Below are positions 20,850 through 35,800 of a stretch of 64,000 bases of DNA, piece by piece (position 1 is the stretch's first letter; every line of letters starts with the position of its first letter). The notes below the pieces were generated by a model, which did no database searches, was not told the DNA's origin, and saw nothing but the letters and a program-made list of their open reading frames with translations. The DNA comes from Caenorhabditis elegans. Lineage: Eukaryota; Nematoda; Chromadorea; Rhabditida; Rhabditidae. The DNA is taken from contig NC_003282.8 in assembly GCF_000002985.6 (NCBI RefSeq), positions 4,340,001 to 4,404,000 of the forward strand, in the 5' to 3' direction. The translations under genes were made by a program, and so were the position numbers.

Positions 20850-23800
20850 ATGGGAAATAAAAGTAAAGAAAAAAGAAAAGCCAGAAAACGGCAACTCTCA
20901 AATTCGAAAACAAACGAAGATCTGGAAGTAATCGAAGTGTCTCTTCAAAAGAAACGTCTTCTCGATGACAACTTCCGAATAGTTCAAGCGGGTTCTGCTG
21001 AGTTGGAGGAGAAAGGTAGATTTTGATATTTGGAAAATTTCTGAATAATTTTAAAATTTGCAGAAAAAGCATTGGAGATCTTACCGACTCGCGAAGTTCT
21101 AGGCAATCAATTAGTCGCTGCTATCAGAAATCACCATTTTGCAATTATCGAAGGACCGCTTGGCTGTGGAAAATCATTTTTGGGACGCTATGCCGCACAA
21201 ACTCTGGGACTTCCGCTGCATATCATGCAGATGGGCGATCAAATTGATTCTAAGGTATTTTAAATCTTTAAATTTGGAATAATAATTTAATTACCAATTT
21301 TCAGACGTTGTTCGGATCCTATCACTGCACAGAAGTTGCCGGCCAGTTCGTCTGGAAGGAATCTGCTTTCGCCACGTGGCTCCAAGCACCCGGTGTTGTA
21401 CTTCTCGAGGACATCGACGCAGCAAACGCCGATGTAATCTCAAAAATCGTCGACATTGCAAGCCATCGTCAAACAAATGCATCGACATCGGACAAATCCT
21501 CGCATTTTCACGAAGAAATTCGAATTATTGCAACAATGAGTGGAAAAGGAAAGAAAGCCGCTGTTCTAGACGGCGTTCCAGTTCGAATTCGCGTCGATCA
21601 GCTCACCGATGATGAATTGAAGCGTCTCGCGTCGAAAGCCTTCCCAAGGATCGCCCATCTTGCCAGAACCCTGATTTCCACGTTTAGAAAGATTGAGAAT
21701 GTTCCGGGAACTGGAAATTCGAGACAAATGACATCAACGTAGGGGGATTTTTACTTTATAAAAGCAATTAATTTCTTAATTATTTGATTTTCAGAGACTT
21801 CCTACGTGGCTGTGCCCGATTGGCACTTCTTCCGGATATTTCTGCAAATGTTGAGAGTTTTGCGGAGCTGATTGATGTTTGGTGCCTTGCCGATCCAAGA
21901 CAACGGTCTTCTCAATTATGCAATATTGTTAGTGCCCAAAAAAGCCAAAATTTTGAAAAAATCAGCTAATTTCTGCAAAAGTATCCAATTTTACCAACTG
22001 TTTCCGTCCGGGAGCTTATTTTTATTCGATTATTGTCATGTTTTGCTCGCTTTTCTTGCGTTATTTCGTTGATTTCGGTATATTTCTAGCTTTTAGACTT
22101 AGCTAGCTATAAATGTACCTACATCAACGAACAAATGTGAGAAAAACGAACAAAATATGACAATAATCGAATAAAAGTCAATTTTCGAGCGTTGAAATTG
22201 GAAAAAGTTTGAGATTTTAACTAAAATTAGCCGTTTTTTCGAAATTTGTAAGAAATCTCATGGAGAAATTTGTTTATTTGAGCGCAGTCTGTGGAAATTT
22301 TTTGCTCAAAAAGACTAAAACTGGAACGAAACGACCGAATTTCATAATGGGATTTCTGAAAAAAACATCTCGAAAAAGAGCCGAATTTAGCTAAAATCTG
22401 AATTTTCTCCTACTTTTCGCAGCTGCTGGAATACTGTTTTTATTGAATTATCATCCTTTATTGCATCCGTTGGTCGTTTATTCGTCGATTTTGGAACATT
22501 GAAGTCGAAAGGCATTAAAAAAAATGTCTAAAATTGCCTAAATCGGCGAATAAATGGGCAAAATATGAAACAAAGAGTGATAACACGATAAAAAACTGAA
22601 TTCCAGCTACTGTGACAAGAAAAAATTAGCGAAAATTCATACATTAGGGAAATTTCTTGCAAAAAAACCTAGAAATCCTTCTATAAATATCTAAAATTCC
22701 AGATTGCCGCATCTCTGAACGTTAACCAAGACCGTGTGCACACTCATCTCTCAGTCCGTCAGCCAGAAGTGAAATACGATGAAAAAGTTGTATCAGTTGG
22801 CCGAGCCCATCTTCCACGAAAAATGTCAATGATCAAGACGGGACGACATCGACTCGGTCACACCCGTGACGTCGTTCAACTGATGGAACGGATCGTCGTC
22901 TGTGTCTCTCATAACGAACCGCTCCTTCTCGTCGGAGAAACTGGAGTCGGAAAGACGTCTGTTGTCCAGGCGGTCGCTGACCTGATCGGAGTCACGTTGG
23001 ACGTGGTGAATGTGAGCCCGACGTCTGATTCGGATGAGCTCATTCAAGGATACAAGCCAACTACGATCGGCAGGCTGATGGAGCCATTCACCAAGTTCTA
23101 CATGGAAGTTTTCACCAAAAACTTTGACTCAAAAAACAATCAAAAATTCATTGACAATTTGGAAAAGTGTCTTTCCTCGGGAAGATTCAAGGATTATCTG
23201 AGCCTCGTTGAAGCAACAGCCAGCAAAGCTCTTCAAAGAAAAGGACAAAAGGATGAACGATGGGCTGAACTACTCGTGAGATCTCGTCAGATCAGAGATG
23301 GATTGGAAAAGGGAGCTGCACCGTTTGCTCTTCAAAAGGGAGCAGTGCTGGAAGCTGCTGAAAAAGGACATTGGCTTCTTGTAGATGAGATCAACTTGGC
23401 ACCTCCAGAGTGTCTAGATGCAATTGTTCATGCTTTATCGGCTCCTGGAACTCATCCGAACTTCCGACTCTTTGCGTGTATGAATCCAGCGACGGATGCT
23501 GGAAAACGACGACTTCCACCAGGAGTTCGTACCAGATTCACAGAGTTTTTCGTCTCTGAAACTGCGGATCCACATCAACTTTCGCTAATTGTTTCTGCAT
23601 ATCTTCCAACCGTATCTCAGCAATTTGTTGAGAATCTTGTCAAATTCTACCTCTCTGCAAAGCAGCTCTATCCATCCAGTTACTCACTTCGTACACTCTG
23701 CCGAGCACTACTTTTCACCGCTGACAACATGTTCGGAAGTGTAGATCAATCGATTTACGAGGCTGTTTCAATGGCTTTCCTGACGAATTTAGAGAGTGAG

Positions 23801-26800
23801 GAGAAGAAGGTGATGACGGTGAAGATTCAGGCAGCGTTTCGATTCAAAGTCGGAGTTATGCCAGTTCCCAAGCATCCGGAGAATTATGTGAAGATTGGTG
23901 GATACTACGTGGAAAAGGGCACCCAACTGACGGAAAGCGATCCGAAATACGTCATCACTAAAACAGTCAAAGGAAATTTATCTGAAATCGCGAGAATTGT
24001 GTGTAGTGGCCGGTTTCCGATCCTTCTCGAAGGTGAGACCTCTGCCGGAAAAACGTCGATTGTGTGTCACCTGTCAAAGGCTACTGGAAACCGGATTGTT
24101 CGGATTAATAATCACGAACACACGGATGTTCAGGAGTATATGGGATCCTATGTTGCTGACGCTGGAGGACGACTGGTATTCCGTGAGGGAGCCCTGGTAC
24201 AGGCGGTTCGAGATGGTTCTTGGGTGATTTTGGATGAGCTCAATCTGGCGCCGACTGATGTCATTGAGGCGTTGAATAGGGTAAGGAGAGGCGATTCGGA
24301 AAAAAGTTTAAAAAATAAATCAGAGTTGCTTCGGAAAATTTCAAAATTTTCAAAGAAAAAAAACTAAAAATCACTCTAAAAATTTCAAAATTTTGAAAGA
24401 AAATGGCTAAGCTACGCTATTTTATTTTCCAAACAGCGATTCACAAAACACAGTTTTTTGGTTCGAAAAAAGTTATTTTAACCGAGAAAAAACCTTTTAA
24501 AAAAATTTTTGACAAAAAACTAAACCAAAAATTTTATTTTTGTGAAAAAAAAACGAAGTAAATTCCATTTTTGCCAAAAAAGTAAGCTATGTTCAGTGAA
24601 AAAAAAACAGAAAATTGCCTTTTCTGCTGGAAAATTTTTTTAAAAATCCATTTTTTCCAGCAAAATTCGTTTTAGAAATCAATTTTTGGTCCGAAACTCC
24701 CAAGTTTTTGGACGGGAAAATTCATTTACGCAAAGAATGTCCTTCTTCCCGAGAAAAAAAACCATTTTCATATAGAAAAAGTATTGAAAAAGTCATTTAA
24801 ATTTTAAAAATCCCTTTTAAAAACCTCAAAAATCGATTTTCGCCGAGAAAGAAATTTAAAAAATCATTTTTGCAACAAAAAACCAAAAAAAAAACTATTT
24901 TTGCCGGAAAAAACTTTGAATATAAATTTTTGCCGAAAAGAGGAATAAGCCATAAATCGTATTTACCAACAAAAAACATGTTTTTACACATTAATTTTTA
25001 TTCTCATTTTCAGCTTCTCGACGACAATCGTGAGCTTTTCGTTCCGGAAATCAACGAAACAATCAAAGCACATCCTCGATTCCGACTATTCGCCACTCAA
25101 AATCCAGCCGGCTCTTACGCGGGAAGAAAGCGGCTCTCAAGAGCTCTAATGTCTCGATTCATCGTCCTCCGCTTCCATCATTTGCCAATTGAAGAGCTCT
25201 CCGAGATGGTTTGTGCCAGATGTGGAGTCCCACCGAACGCGTCGCTGAAAATGATTGAAGTGCTCAATGAGCTCCGGAATCGCAGAAGCTTGTCAGGACT
25301 CTTCTCGGCTCGAGATGGCCTGATGACTCTGAGAGATGTATTCCGATGGGCAAAACGTATGACGACAGATGAAACTACAGATGATTGGCTTCAAATCCTT
25401 GTAAATCATGGATATTTCTTGCTCGCAGGAAGATGTAGAAATGAGAAGGATGACGTCACAGTTGTAGAGACACTTGAGAAAGTTATCAAACGGAAAATTG
25501 ACAAGGAAGCTCTATTCTCACTGGATTCTCCCTATATGCCACGAGATGTTATCACTGAAAAGGTTGTGCTGACACTTGGAATGCGAAGAATGCTGGTGCT
25601 CACGGAGCAAGCTTGGCTCCGTAACGAGGCTGTACTGATGGTTGGAGAGACTGGAGGTGGTAAAACGACACTGTCGGAAGTTGTTGGAAGAGGAAAACTT
25701 CGGAGTATCAATTGTCATGAGAGAACTGAAACTGCTGATCTTCTGGGAAGACTGAGGCCTAAGCAGGATGGAGGATTCGAGTGGTCTGATGGAGTTGTGA
25801 TTAGTGCGATGAGAGATGGTGTTCCACTACTGGTTGATGAGATTTCTCTTGCTGAAGATTCAGTGTTGGAACGACTCAATCCACTGTTCGAAGAAGATCG
25901 AGCACTTCTCCTTTCCGATGCTGGAACTGACACTGAAGTTGTCGAGTCGAAACCCGGATTCCAAATGATTGCGACAATGAATCCAGGTGGAGACTATGGA
26001 AAGAAGGAACTATCGAAAGCGCTGAGAAACAGATTCACGGAAGTTTGGACGTCAAGTGACTATACAACATCGGAACTTGTCACTATTTTCGATCAGAGGC
26101 TCGCGAGAGTCGATGCGACGAGGGAAGAGGCAAGGATTACGCCGACAAGGACAGCCACCACGATTGTCTCGTGGATTGCCGTGTTTTTTGGGAAATATTC
26201 ACATGTTTTTAGGTATTTTGTTTTGGGGAAAAAATAAATTTAAACAGATTGCAAATTTTTTCGGAAATTTTTTTCGGAAATTTTTTGAAATTTTTCAAAA
26301 ATTTCAGAAAATTTCAAAAAATTTCCGAAAAAATTTCCGATAAAAATTTCCGAAAAAATTTCAAAAAAAGAACCATTAAAAATTATAATTTTACAAAAAA
26401 ATTTGCAGTGTCCCATTTAAAAGTAACGTTTTTATTTCAAAAAAGCTGTAATCCTCGATCGAATAAACCAGTAATTGTGCATTTAAAAAACTTTTTTTCA
26501 AAAATTCCTCTAATTCCTCAGAGGGGGAGTAGAGTTTGTGGGTATTTTGCTTAAATTGACTAAAACTAGTCCAAAACCACCGAATTTCATAATGAGACTT
26601 CACAAAAAATTTCCAAACATTTTTTATGGCCGGTCAAAATTTCGAAAAAAGAGCCAAATTGCAAAAATCCGAAATTTCGCACATTTTTCTTTGTCATAGC
26701 CGCTGGATTTTAGTTTTTCTGAAATTATCACCCTTTAATCCTTATTTTGATAATTTATCTCACGGAAGTTCGTTGATTGAGACACATTTTTAGCTGATAG

Positions 26801-29800
26801 ACATCCAAAAATGATTAAAATTGGATGTCTATCGGCCTAAAAGTTGCCTCAATCAACGAATTTCCGCGAGATAAATTATCAAAATAAGGATTAAAGGGTG
26901 ATAATTTCAGAAAAACTAAAATCCAGCGGCTGTGACAAAGAAAAATGTGCGAAATTTCGGATTTTTGCAATTTGGCTCTTTTTTCGAAATTTTGACCGGC
27001 TATATGAAATTTTTGGAAATTTTTTGTGAAGTCTCATTATGAAATTCGGTGGTTTTGGACCAGTTTTAGTCTATTTAAGCAAAATATCCACAAACTCTAC
27101 TCCCCCAAGCTGTCACTTTTCAAAAATTTGCCGAATTTTTGCTGTAAAACAATCGAATTTTAAAAATATAATTTTCAGACATGCTCCTTCTGTCCGTGAC
27201 GTTGTTGCGTGTGCCGAACTCTACGCCTCCGCGATGCAAGCTCAAATTGAGAACACGACTGCTATCAAAGATGCTCTTTGTGCAGTATTTCTCGACTCGT
27301 TGGCTGGATTGACAACTCGTCTTCACATTGATCCGGTTGAAGTGTTTGATGATGCTCTCACTATGGTAGGCTTTCACATCTTCATCGTATTTATAATATT
27401 TTTCGAATTTTCAGCTTCACTCGGAACTTGTGAAAACACAACTACTCGGACAGCTTTCGGATGTGCAAAAGTTTATTGGAGAAGCCAAAAAGGATGCTCT
27501 CATTGAACATGCCTCACAGCACCTGAACGTTGGACATCTCCGTGTTCCATTCGGACCAGTGACCCCCAAAATTCCAAAAGCATTCTCCCTAAAAGCGCCA
27601 ACTTGTGCTGAAAACTTCTACCGAATCGCCAGAGGACTTCTGATCAGCAAACCGATTCTTCTCGAAGGAGCTCCAGGTTGTGGAAAATCGTCGACAGTGA
27701 TGGCGCTGGCTCAGCTCACCGGAAATCCGATTACCCGGCTCAATCTCAGTGATCAAACTGATCTTTCGGATCTTTTTGGAAGTGATGTTCCTGTGTTAAC
27801 TGAAGATGGAACTATGACGTTCCGTTGGGAAGATGGTCCAGTGCTCAAGGCGATTAAGAAGGGAGAATGGATTCTGTTGGATGAGATGAATCTGGCTTCA
27901 CAATCGGTTCTCGAAGGTCTCAACGCGTGTTTCGATCATAGAAGAGTTCTGTACATTGCCGAGTTGAACAGGGAATTCGAGATTCCAGCGACATCCAACT
28001 GCAGATTCTTCGCTTGCCAGAATCCTCGGGTTCAGGGAGGCAATCGACGTGCTCTTCCAAAATCATTTATCAATAGATTCACAAACATTTATACAAATGA
28101 TTTGACGAAGAATGACATTGAAATTGTGCTCAACGGAGTTGATGAGAAGAGCCTTCTGCGAACGGAGCAGCGAAGTGCGATGGTGGCGATCAGTGAGCAG
28201 CTGGAGCAGATATCCGGAAGCTTTAGTGGAGGCCCTCATTCGTTCAATTTACGAGATCTTCTGAGATGGTATGACTTGCTGGCGGCTGGAAGAACACTTG
28301 GTGAAGCATTCGAGCTGGTTTATATGACACGGACCCGTCGGGAGGAGGATCGGGAGCTGATGAGATCGATTTTTGAGAAGATGATGGAGGAGAAGCTTGT
28401 GACGAAGGCATTGAATCTCACCGTAGACGAGAAGGAGATGAGAATCGGAAAATGCTCGCTGAAACGGAAAACCCAGCAACTTGGAGTGCAGAGCCCTCGA
28501 AAAAGCCTAGAAAACCGACTTTTCGCCTCACAAACCATTCTGATGCACCAAATCGCCACTTGCGTTGAGCTTAACTGGCTCGCGTTGCTCGTTGGACCTA
28601 GAAATTGTGGAAAGCGTTCTGTAATCGAGAATGTCGCGAACCTATGTGGAAAACGTCTCCGAACTATTGCTCTGAACGCTGACACGGATGCTCAAGAGCT
28701 CATTGGAAGTTATGAGCAAGTTGTCGATGAAGATTGTCTTCCGATTGCCAAGAAGCAGATTGTCAAGATTTTGGAGCACAAAGAAGCACCGGAAGCTTTC
28801 ATTGAAAAAGTGAAAAATGCGGGAGATCTTAACAAACTTGAAGCCACAGTTGAACTGATTCTTTCTGAAATTGGAAACATTGAAGAGATTCAAGATGTTC
28901 TCAACATTGCAAATCAGAGCTCGATGCGATTCGAATGGACTGATTCTGTATTCGTTGATGCTTATCTTCACGGTGATTGGCTTCTCATTGAAGATGTCAA
29001 CTTGTGCAGTGCCGCCGTCCTAGATCGTCTGAATTCGTGTCTTGAAAGTGGTGGAAAGCTTGTCGTAGCTGAACGTCAGAACTCTTACGAACCACTGGAA
29101 CCTCATCCGGATTTCCGAGTTTTCTTGTCGATGGATGCCCGAGTTGGAGAGATCTCAAGAGCAATGAGAAACCGAAGTGTGGAGATTTATATCGAGGATG
29201 GTTGGAATCTATGGCCGGATGATGTGCGAACTGTGGTTGGATCGAAGATGAGCTCTGAATTGAGCAGGATTGTTGCTCGAGACTTGACAGTGGAGCAGCA
29301 ACTTCACCTGGCGGCACTTTTACAAGAGAATGGAGAGCATTTTTCGATGGATCTTGCTTTAAAGCTTGTTGGAGCTGCTCAGAAAGATTGGAAAGATCAG
29401 GAAATTGAAGAAAATGAGGAAATTGAAGAAGAGATTCTCGTTGAAAAATTTGCGATTGCACCTAAAATCCTGGAAATTTGCAATCTTAGTGGAGAATATG
29501 AAAAGTTTTGGATTTCGACGTGGCAACGAGCTGCGGCTAACACGAAAACTGCAAATGTTGAGGCAATTCTCATGACATTCCTCTCCTCGAGCCCTTGGAT
29601 TCTTCAGAATCTTTTGGAGAATTTGAAGGGATTTTTTGGAGCCGCTGCTGTTGGTAAGGGAGTTTTTGGATGCATAATTATTTATGAAAATTGAAAAAAA
29701 ATGCACAAAACCAATATTTTGAAAAAAATGCCTATTTTCAGAAAATGATTAGAAAAAATCAAAATATCTTCTTTTTTTTAAGTTTTAATAAAAAATCAGG

Positions 29801-32800
29801 TTTTTAAACAATTTACAGAAAAAAATTTTATTCATAAGGTGTGAAAGATTCAATTAAAAAAATGTTAATCTTCAAAAAAAAAGGGGGAAATACCAAAATT
29901 AAAGTTTTCGTAATTTTTTATTTGAAAAAAAAATTAATTTTCTCGGAAACAATAGTAAAAATCGAGTTTTCTTTTTAAAAAAAATTTTGAAAAAATGTGG
30001 TTTTCTTTGATTTGTTGAAGCTTGTGAACAAAAAATTCAAAAATTTTATTTCAAACTGCATACAAATACAGTCATTTAATTTTTAAAAAAATGATTTTCA
30101 TCTAAAACCTTTCAAAAAATGCAATTTTTCTCATTTTTCAGAAATTTTACATTTCAAAATGAAATTTTCTTTTGAAATAATTACTAAAAACCCCCTTTTT
30201 TTCTCGAAAATATCTCAAAATTCTTATATTTCAGACCCTTAATATAATCTTCAAAAAATAGGGAAAAAACAGCAAAATTCATGAGAAAATTTCAATAAAT
30301 TGTATAAAAATGATATATTTTCGAACAGAAAAGCCCATTTTTCAAGTGAGAATACTGAAAATTTAGGTGAAATTAAAAAAAAAAAGTTGTTTTCTTTGAT
30401 TTCTTGAAGCGTGTAAAGAGAGAATTCAAAAATTTTATTTTAAAATAAAATACAGTAGTCTTAAATTTTACAGGAAAAAAATGATAACAATTTTTTTAGA
30501 AGAACATATGTTTTTCATCGAAACCCTCTGAGAATTGGTTTTCAGAAAAAAATTAATATATTTCAAAATTCAATTTTCCCCATTTTCCAGAAATTTTTCA
30601 AAAAATTTTACCTTTCACAATGGAATTTCCTGAAAAATGCCTAAATTGAACTAGAAACCCCCATTTTTTCTCGGATAATATCACAAGATTCTCCTATTTC
30701 AGACTCTATGATCAAGAGAATTCCTGCAAATCTTCTGAAAAGTAACAAACGTCATCTGATTGATTCGTCGTTCTCCTCAGCATCTCGAACAGACGTGGAT
30801 TCAAAGTTCAGCCGAGCTGTGCTCTTTGAATGGATTCTTCAAATGATATCAAAAATTCCAGCTGATCATGGATCTGCTGAACATCTAAGCAGTACAATGA
30901 CCAAATGTTAGTATAAATTATTATGGAAACGCAGAATAATGTCTATTTTGAAGTGAAAACGCGCTCCGCCCTTTAACATTAGGTCTCGTTAGGTATTTTT
31001 CGGCGGGCGGCAAAACCGTAAATTTGAACGTTTTCAAGCATTTGTCGTTTTTTTTTAAATATGATTTTACGTCAAAATTTATAGAGTTGGAGTAAAAATC
31101 ATTTAAAAATAACGGACAGCATAACAAAAATGCTTGAAAATTTACGGTTTTGCCGCCGCCAATTCCTAACGAGACCCATTGATTAGGGACGGAGCATTTT
31201 TAGTTGGCCGTGGAGCGCGCTGTCACTTTTTTTCAGAAAAAAAATCGAAAAACGGCTAAAATTTAATTTTTTAAAGGTGGTGTAGTTTAATTTTTTTATT
31301 GCCTTATTAGACTCAAAATTGTCTGAAAACGCCAAATTTCATAATGAAACTTCTTGAAAACTTGTCAGAAAAAAGTTATGACGGCTCAAAAAATGGCCTC
31401 AAACTAGTTAACATCAGAAACTTGACCGACTTGTCAATGTCGCAGCGGCTGGAAACAATTTTTTTGAAATCACTGTCATATTTTGAGTATACAAGTTGCC
31501 TACCTTGCGTTTTAAACTTGATCAAGGTATTTAAAAATCGATGGGCGGCGAGTTTTGGCTCAAAAAAATTAAAAATCTTGCCGTCCATCGATTTTTAAAT
31601 ATGTACCTTCATTATGAAATTCGGTGTTTTCAGACAATTTTGAGTCTAATAAGGTAATAAAAAAAATACGACTATACCACCTCCAATTCCAATTAAACTC
31701 CAATTTTTGATGAAAAAACATAAGAAAACATTTTTTTTCTAAAAATTTTCTCGAAATATGGGAAAATCGACAAAAAAAAAGATGAAAAAATCGTTTTTTT
31801 GTGAAAATCTTTTTTTTTTCAAATGAATCGATGCATTTTTTCAGACGAAATTGCCACCTGTGACGTCACTTTCAACAATCTTCCACAAATCGCCACACTG
31901 GTTCGATCAATTATTGAAACTTTCAAAACGAGCCCATCAATTTCCACAAATGCATATCGTGAAGTGTGCATTTCAATCTCCTACCTCCTACTGGTAGCTG
32001 CTTCACGTCGAAAATTGACGACAAGAACCGGATGTGCTGCAATTTATTTGGCATGGAACGATCTGAAGAACGAAGCCGCCAAGACTTCAGGAATCAATTG
32101 GTACGGACATTCGGACTGAATTCGGAGAAAAAAATTCGAAAAAAACTAGATTTTGTCGTCAAAAACTGAAAAAAAATGCTAAAATTTTCATTTTTTAAAA
32201 GATTTTTAAAGCGAAAAACTAGAATTTTTGATTTTTCGAGAACGAAAAAACATTTCTCTATTTTTCAAAAAAAAAAACATCATTTCTCTCCTAAAAATCG
32301 ATTTATTTCAGATAAAATATATAGTTTTCTCGTCTCTTTTTGAAAAATCTGAAAATTCAATATTTTCATACGTCTAGATTTTTTAAAAGAAAATTCTTAA
32401 TTTTTGTTTTTCAACAAAAAACATATTTTTTTCGGTATGATCAAACTGATTTTTGACGAAAAAACATTGAAATTCGTTAATTTCGGCTCAAAAAAAAAAA
32501 CGTTTTTCAGTTTGAAATCGGTGAAATAGCAAAAACAGGAAAAATTATCCAAAATCTCCAACTTTCAGCTTAAAATAACGATTTTTTGTTCAAAATTCGC
32601 AAAATTATCTGAAATTCACCTCAAAAACTTGGTTTTTCTGTTCAAAATCGATCGGTTAAATAGAAAAAAAACTCTAAATTATGCTGAATTTCAGCTCACA
32701 AATTTTTTTTATTCGTAAAGTTATTTAAAATCCCTAAATTTCAGCACAAAAAGTACGTTTTTCGTTTTAAAATCTGTAGAAAAAAAAACAGGCAAAATTA

Positions 32801-35800
32801 TCCAAAATCTCTAAATTTTCGCTCTATAAAAATTGTTTTTTTTTTGTTAAAATTTCGCAAAATTATCTAAAAATCCTAAATTTCAGCTCAAAAACCCTCC
32901 TGACCGCCAGCGGAAAGATCAACGAAGGATGGACTTCTGAGTCTTATGAGACATTTGTAAATGAGTATATCCATCGATGGAGGAAATTTGGAATGTGCTC
33001 ACCATTCTGTAATGAAGACGAAACTCGTGTATTCTTGGAGCACATCGAGAAGCTTCTCGGAGAGGATACAGAAGAGTCCGCTGACGTGGAAATGATGGAT
33101 GTTGATTCAGATGATGAAGCTGAAGCAAAGAAGCCTCTTGCGATCTCTCCGATTGAAGTATCGAGGAATGTGGTGGACAGTGTTGAGGCGTTATTTGAAT
33201 TCTTGTCCAGTGGAGTCGTTGATCAGGAGAATGAGGTGTTCAAGAAGAGTAATGTGTTCTCTGGAGTGTCATGGAAGGATTCGGCGAATGCTCGATGGAT
33301 CCGTACAGCTGCGGTGCTGTGTGCCAGTGTTGCAGTCTGCAAGCTTAGTGAGGAGGAGATGGAAGAGCAGAACATCCTGGTCTCCGATCTTCTATCGATC
33401 GGCGGTGGAGCTCATTGTCTGGCGACTCGGCTGTTCTTCTCCGCGCTTCACTTTAATCCAACAATGTCGAATTTGAGCATTGCTCACCTGCAAAAGTTTC
33501 CGATCAAGGAGCTTGGAACTAAGCTTTGGAGGCTTTCAGTCAACTCTTCGTTGATTCGTGATCAGTTGAAGCAGGCTCTGGAGCATTTGGGAGTTGGAAT
33601 CGAGGGATGGGCTGGTGGAGCAGGTGGATCCAATGGAATGGAACGTGGAATTGAGATGATGGAGTCTGCGTTGCCACCGAGAGAAACTCTGGATCCTGTG
33701 ATCTTTGAAGAGGAACGGATGCTCTTCGTGAAAGCCAAGAGAAGAATCGTTGAACGTCAACTGAAATATCTCGCGGAATGGAGAAATCTCATTGGCAGAC
33801 AATCCCCAGATTGTGATTACTCGTCATCTCAAGTCATTATTCAAGGATTGAATGATCTTCGTCAAGAGCTCGCCGAGCTGGAATCGGAGGAAGGAGATCA
33901 GCAGCCAGTGGTCTATCGACAATCGGCAACCCAGTACAATCAACTGTGCTCGGAGCTTCGATCGTTCTTGGAGCTCGCGAAATCGTCGATTTCTGATGCT
34001 CAGAGTAGCCAGGAAGAGTCCAATGAGAAGATGATGACGATTCGATTGGCGAGGATCAAGTCGTTTGCGATGAGCGCTGAGAATTTCAGAATTGTAAGGA
34101 AAACATTACAAAATTAGCCAGAAATTTCGGGGTTTTGTGCCGAAATGGTGTGGTTTTTAATCAAAAAAACGACGATTTTGATGCGATTTCTGTCTTTTTT
34201 CAGCGAAAATTCGGTTTTGTGAACTGATTTTTCACTTTTTTGAGCAAAAAGAATGGCAATTTTATGAGTTTCTCTGATTTTTTTTTTGATCAATTCTACC
34301 ATAATCAGCTCGAAATTTCAGAAAACTGTTCAAAAAGTTAAGAAAATCTAGGGATTTTCGCACAGAAAATTAGCTTTTTTTCTGTGAAAACTGGCAAAAT
34401 TTTGCACAGAAAATCAGATTTATTGCTGAAACTGCAAAATTTTGCTCGGAAAATCTGATTTTTTCGGTTAAAACTCGACATTTTCACCCAAAAAAACTTA
34501 GATTTTTCTGAGAAAACTGCAGATATTTGGAAAAAAAATAAATTTTTTCTGATAAAAATGGACCACCGAAAATCCTTTTTTTTTCCTGTGGAAACTGGGT
34601 TTTTTTTTTTGAAAAAAAATTCTAAAACCTGTAAAATTTACCCCAGAATAAATTATTATAAATTTTTATTATAATAAATAATTAAATAGAAAAATTATTA
34701 TAATAAATTATTTGAAAAAACCAATTTCCAGAGTATACTCCGAAAATTCGTGTCCTTCGTCGACGTCTCAATGCCATTCATCGCCGGTCTCCTACTCGTC
34801 GAAATTGCTTTCAACGAGATTGCTCTGAAATGGAAACAAGAAGCCAAACGGCAACATGCAACAGCTTCATCAGCCTTCCCACGATTTCTGCAGACAGTTT
34901 CAAGCTCATCTGGACTAATTTCCAATGAAGTCACCAATTGGGCAATTCGAGACGGTTCTCCAATGCCACTTCAGTTGAAATCTGCAGTTGTGAGGCGTCG
35001 GCTCGCGGAGCTCGATGAAAAATCATCAATTATCGAGATTCAATGGACACGAGCACAATGGAAAAAGTGGTACGAGAAGAATATCGCGAAAGCTGAGCAA
35101 AAAGATTTTGTGTATCGAACAAAGACGGAAGAGGAGAAGGATGAGATGGATTTGGAGGAATTTTTTGCGAATCATGAACAAGATCATCAGGTTCAGAAAA
35201 AAAATCGGAAAAAATGTTCAAAAAATCCGTCAAATTATGTTTATATTTTCGAAAAAGAAAAAAGACCAATATTTTGCTGAAAAACGTCAAAAATCTCCCG
35301 AAAAATCGGACTATAATAACAATTTTCGAAAAACTTTGTGAAATTTCAGAAAAGTTGCCCAAAATCGGCAAAAATTGAAGAAAAATTACCGAAATTATTT
35401 TTGAAAATTGGATTTTCGGCAAAAAAATTGGCTTCAAATCTTTGAAATTCACTCAAAAACGGCATATTTTATGGAAAAATGCAGAAAAATGAGCAATTTT
35501 CGCTGAAAAACGTCAAAAAAATGTCCCATAAAGTCGGATTATGGTAACAATTTTCAGAAAAAATTGCTGTTACAGAAGAAATTCTTGAAATTTTTTTTTC
35601 TGAAAGTTTTTTTTTTTTACGAAAAAAAAAATTTCAGCAAAAATTGGCCATTTTCTGCATTTTTCGATAAAATACGCCGTTTTTGAGTGAATTTCAATGA
35701 TTTGAAACCAATTTTTCGCCAAAAATCTGATTTTCAAAAATAATTTCGCTAATTTTCTTAAATTTTTTGGCAAAAATCTAATTTTCTAGGCTAACATTTT

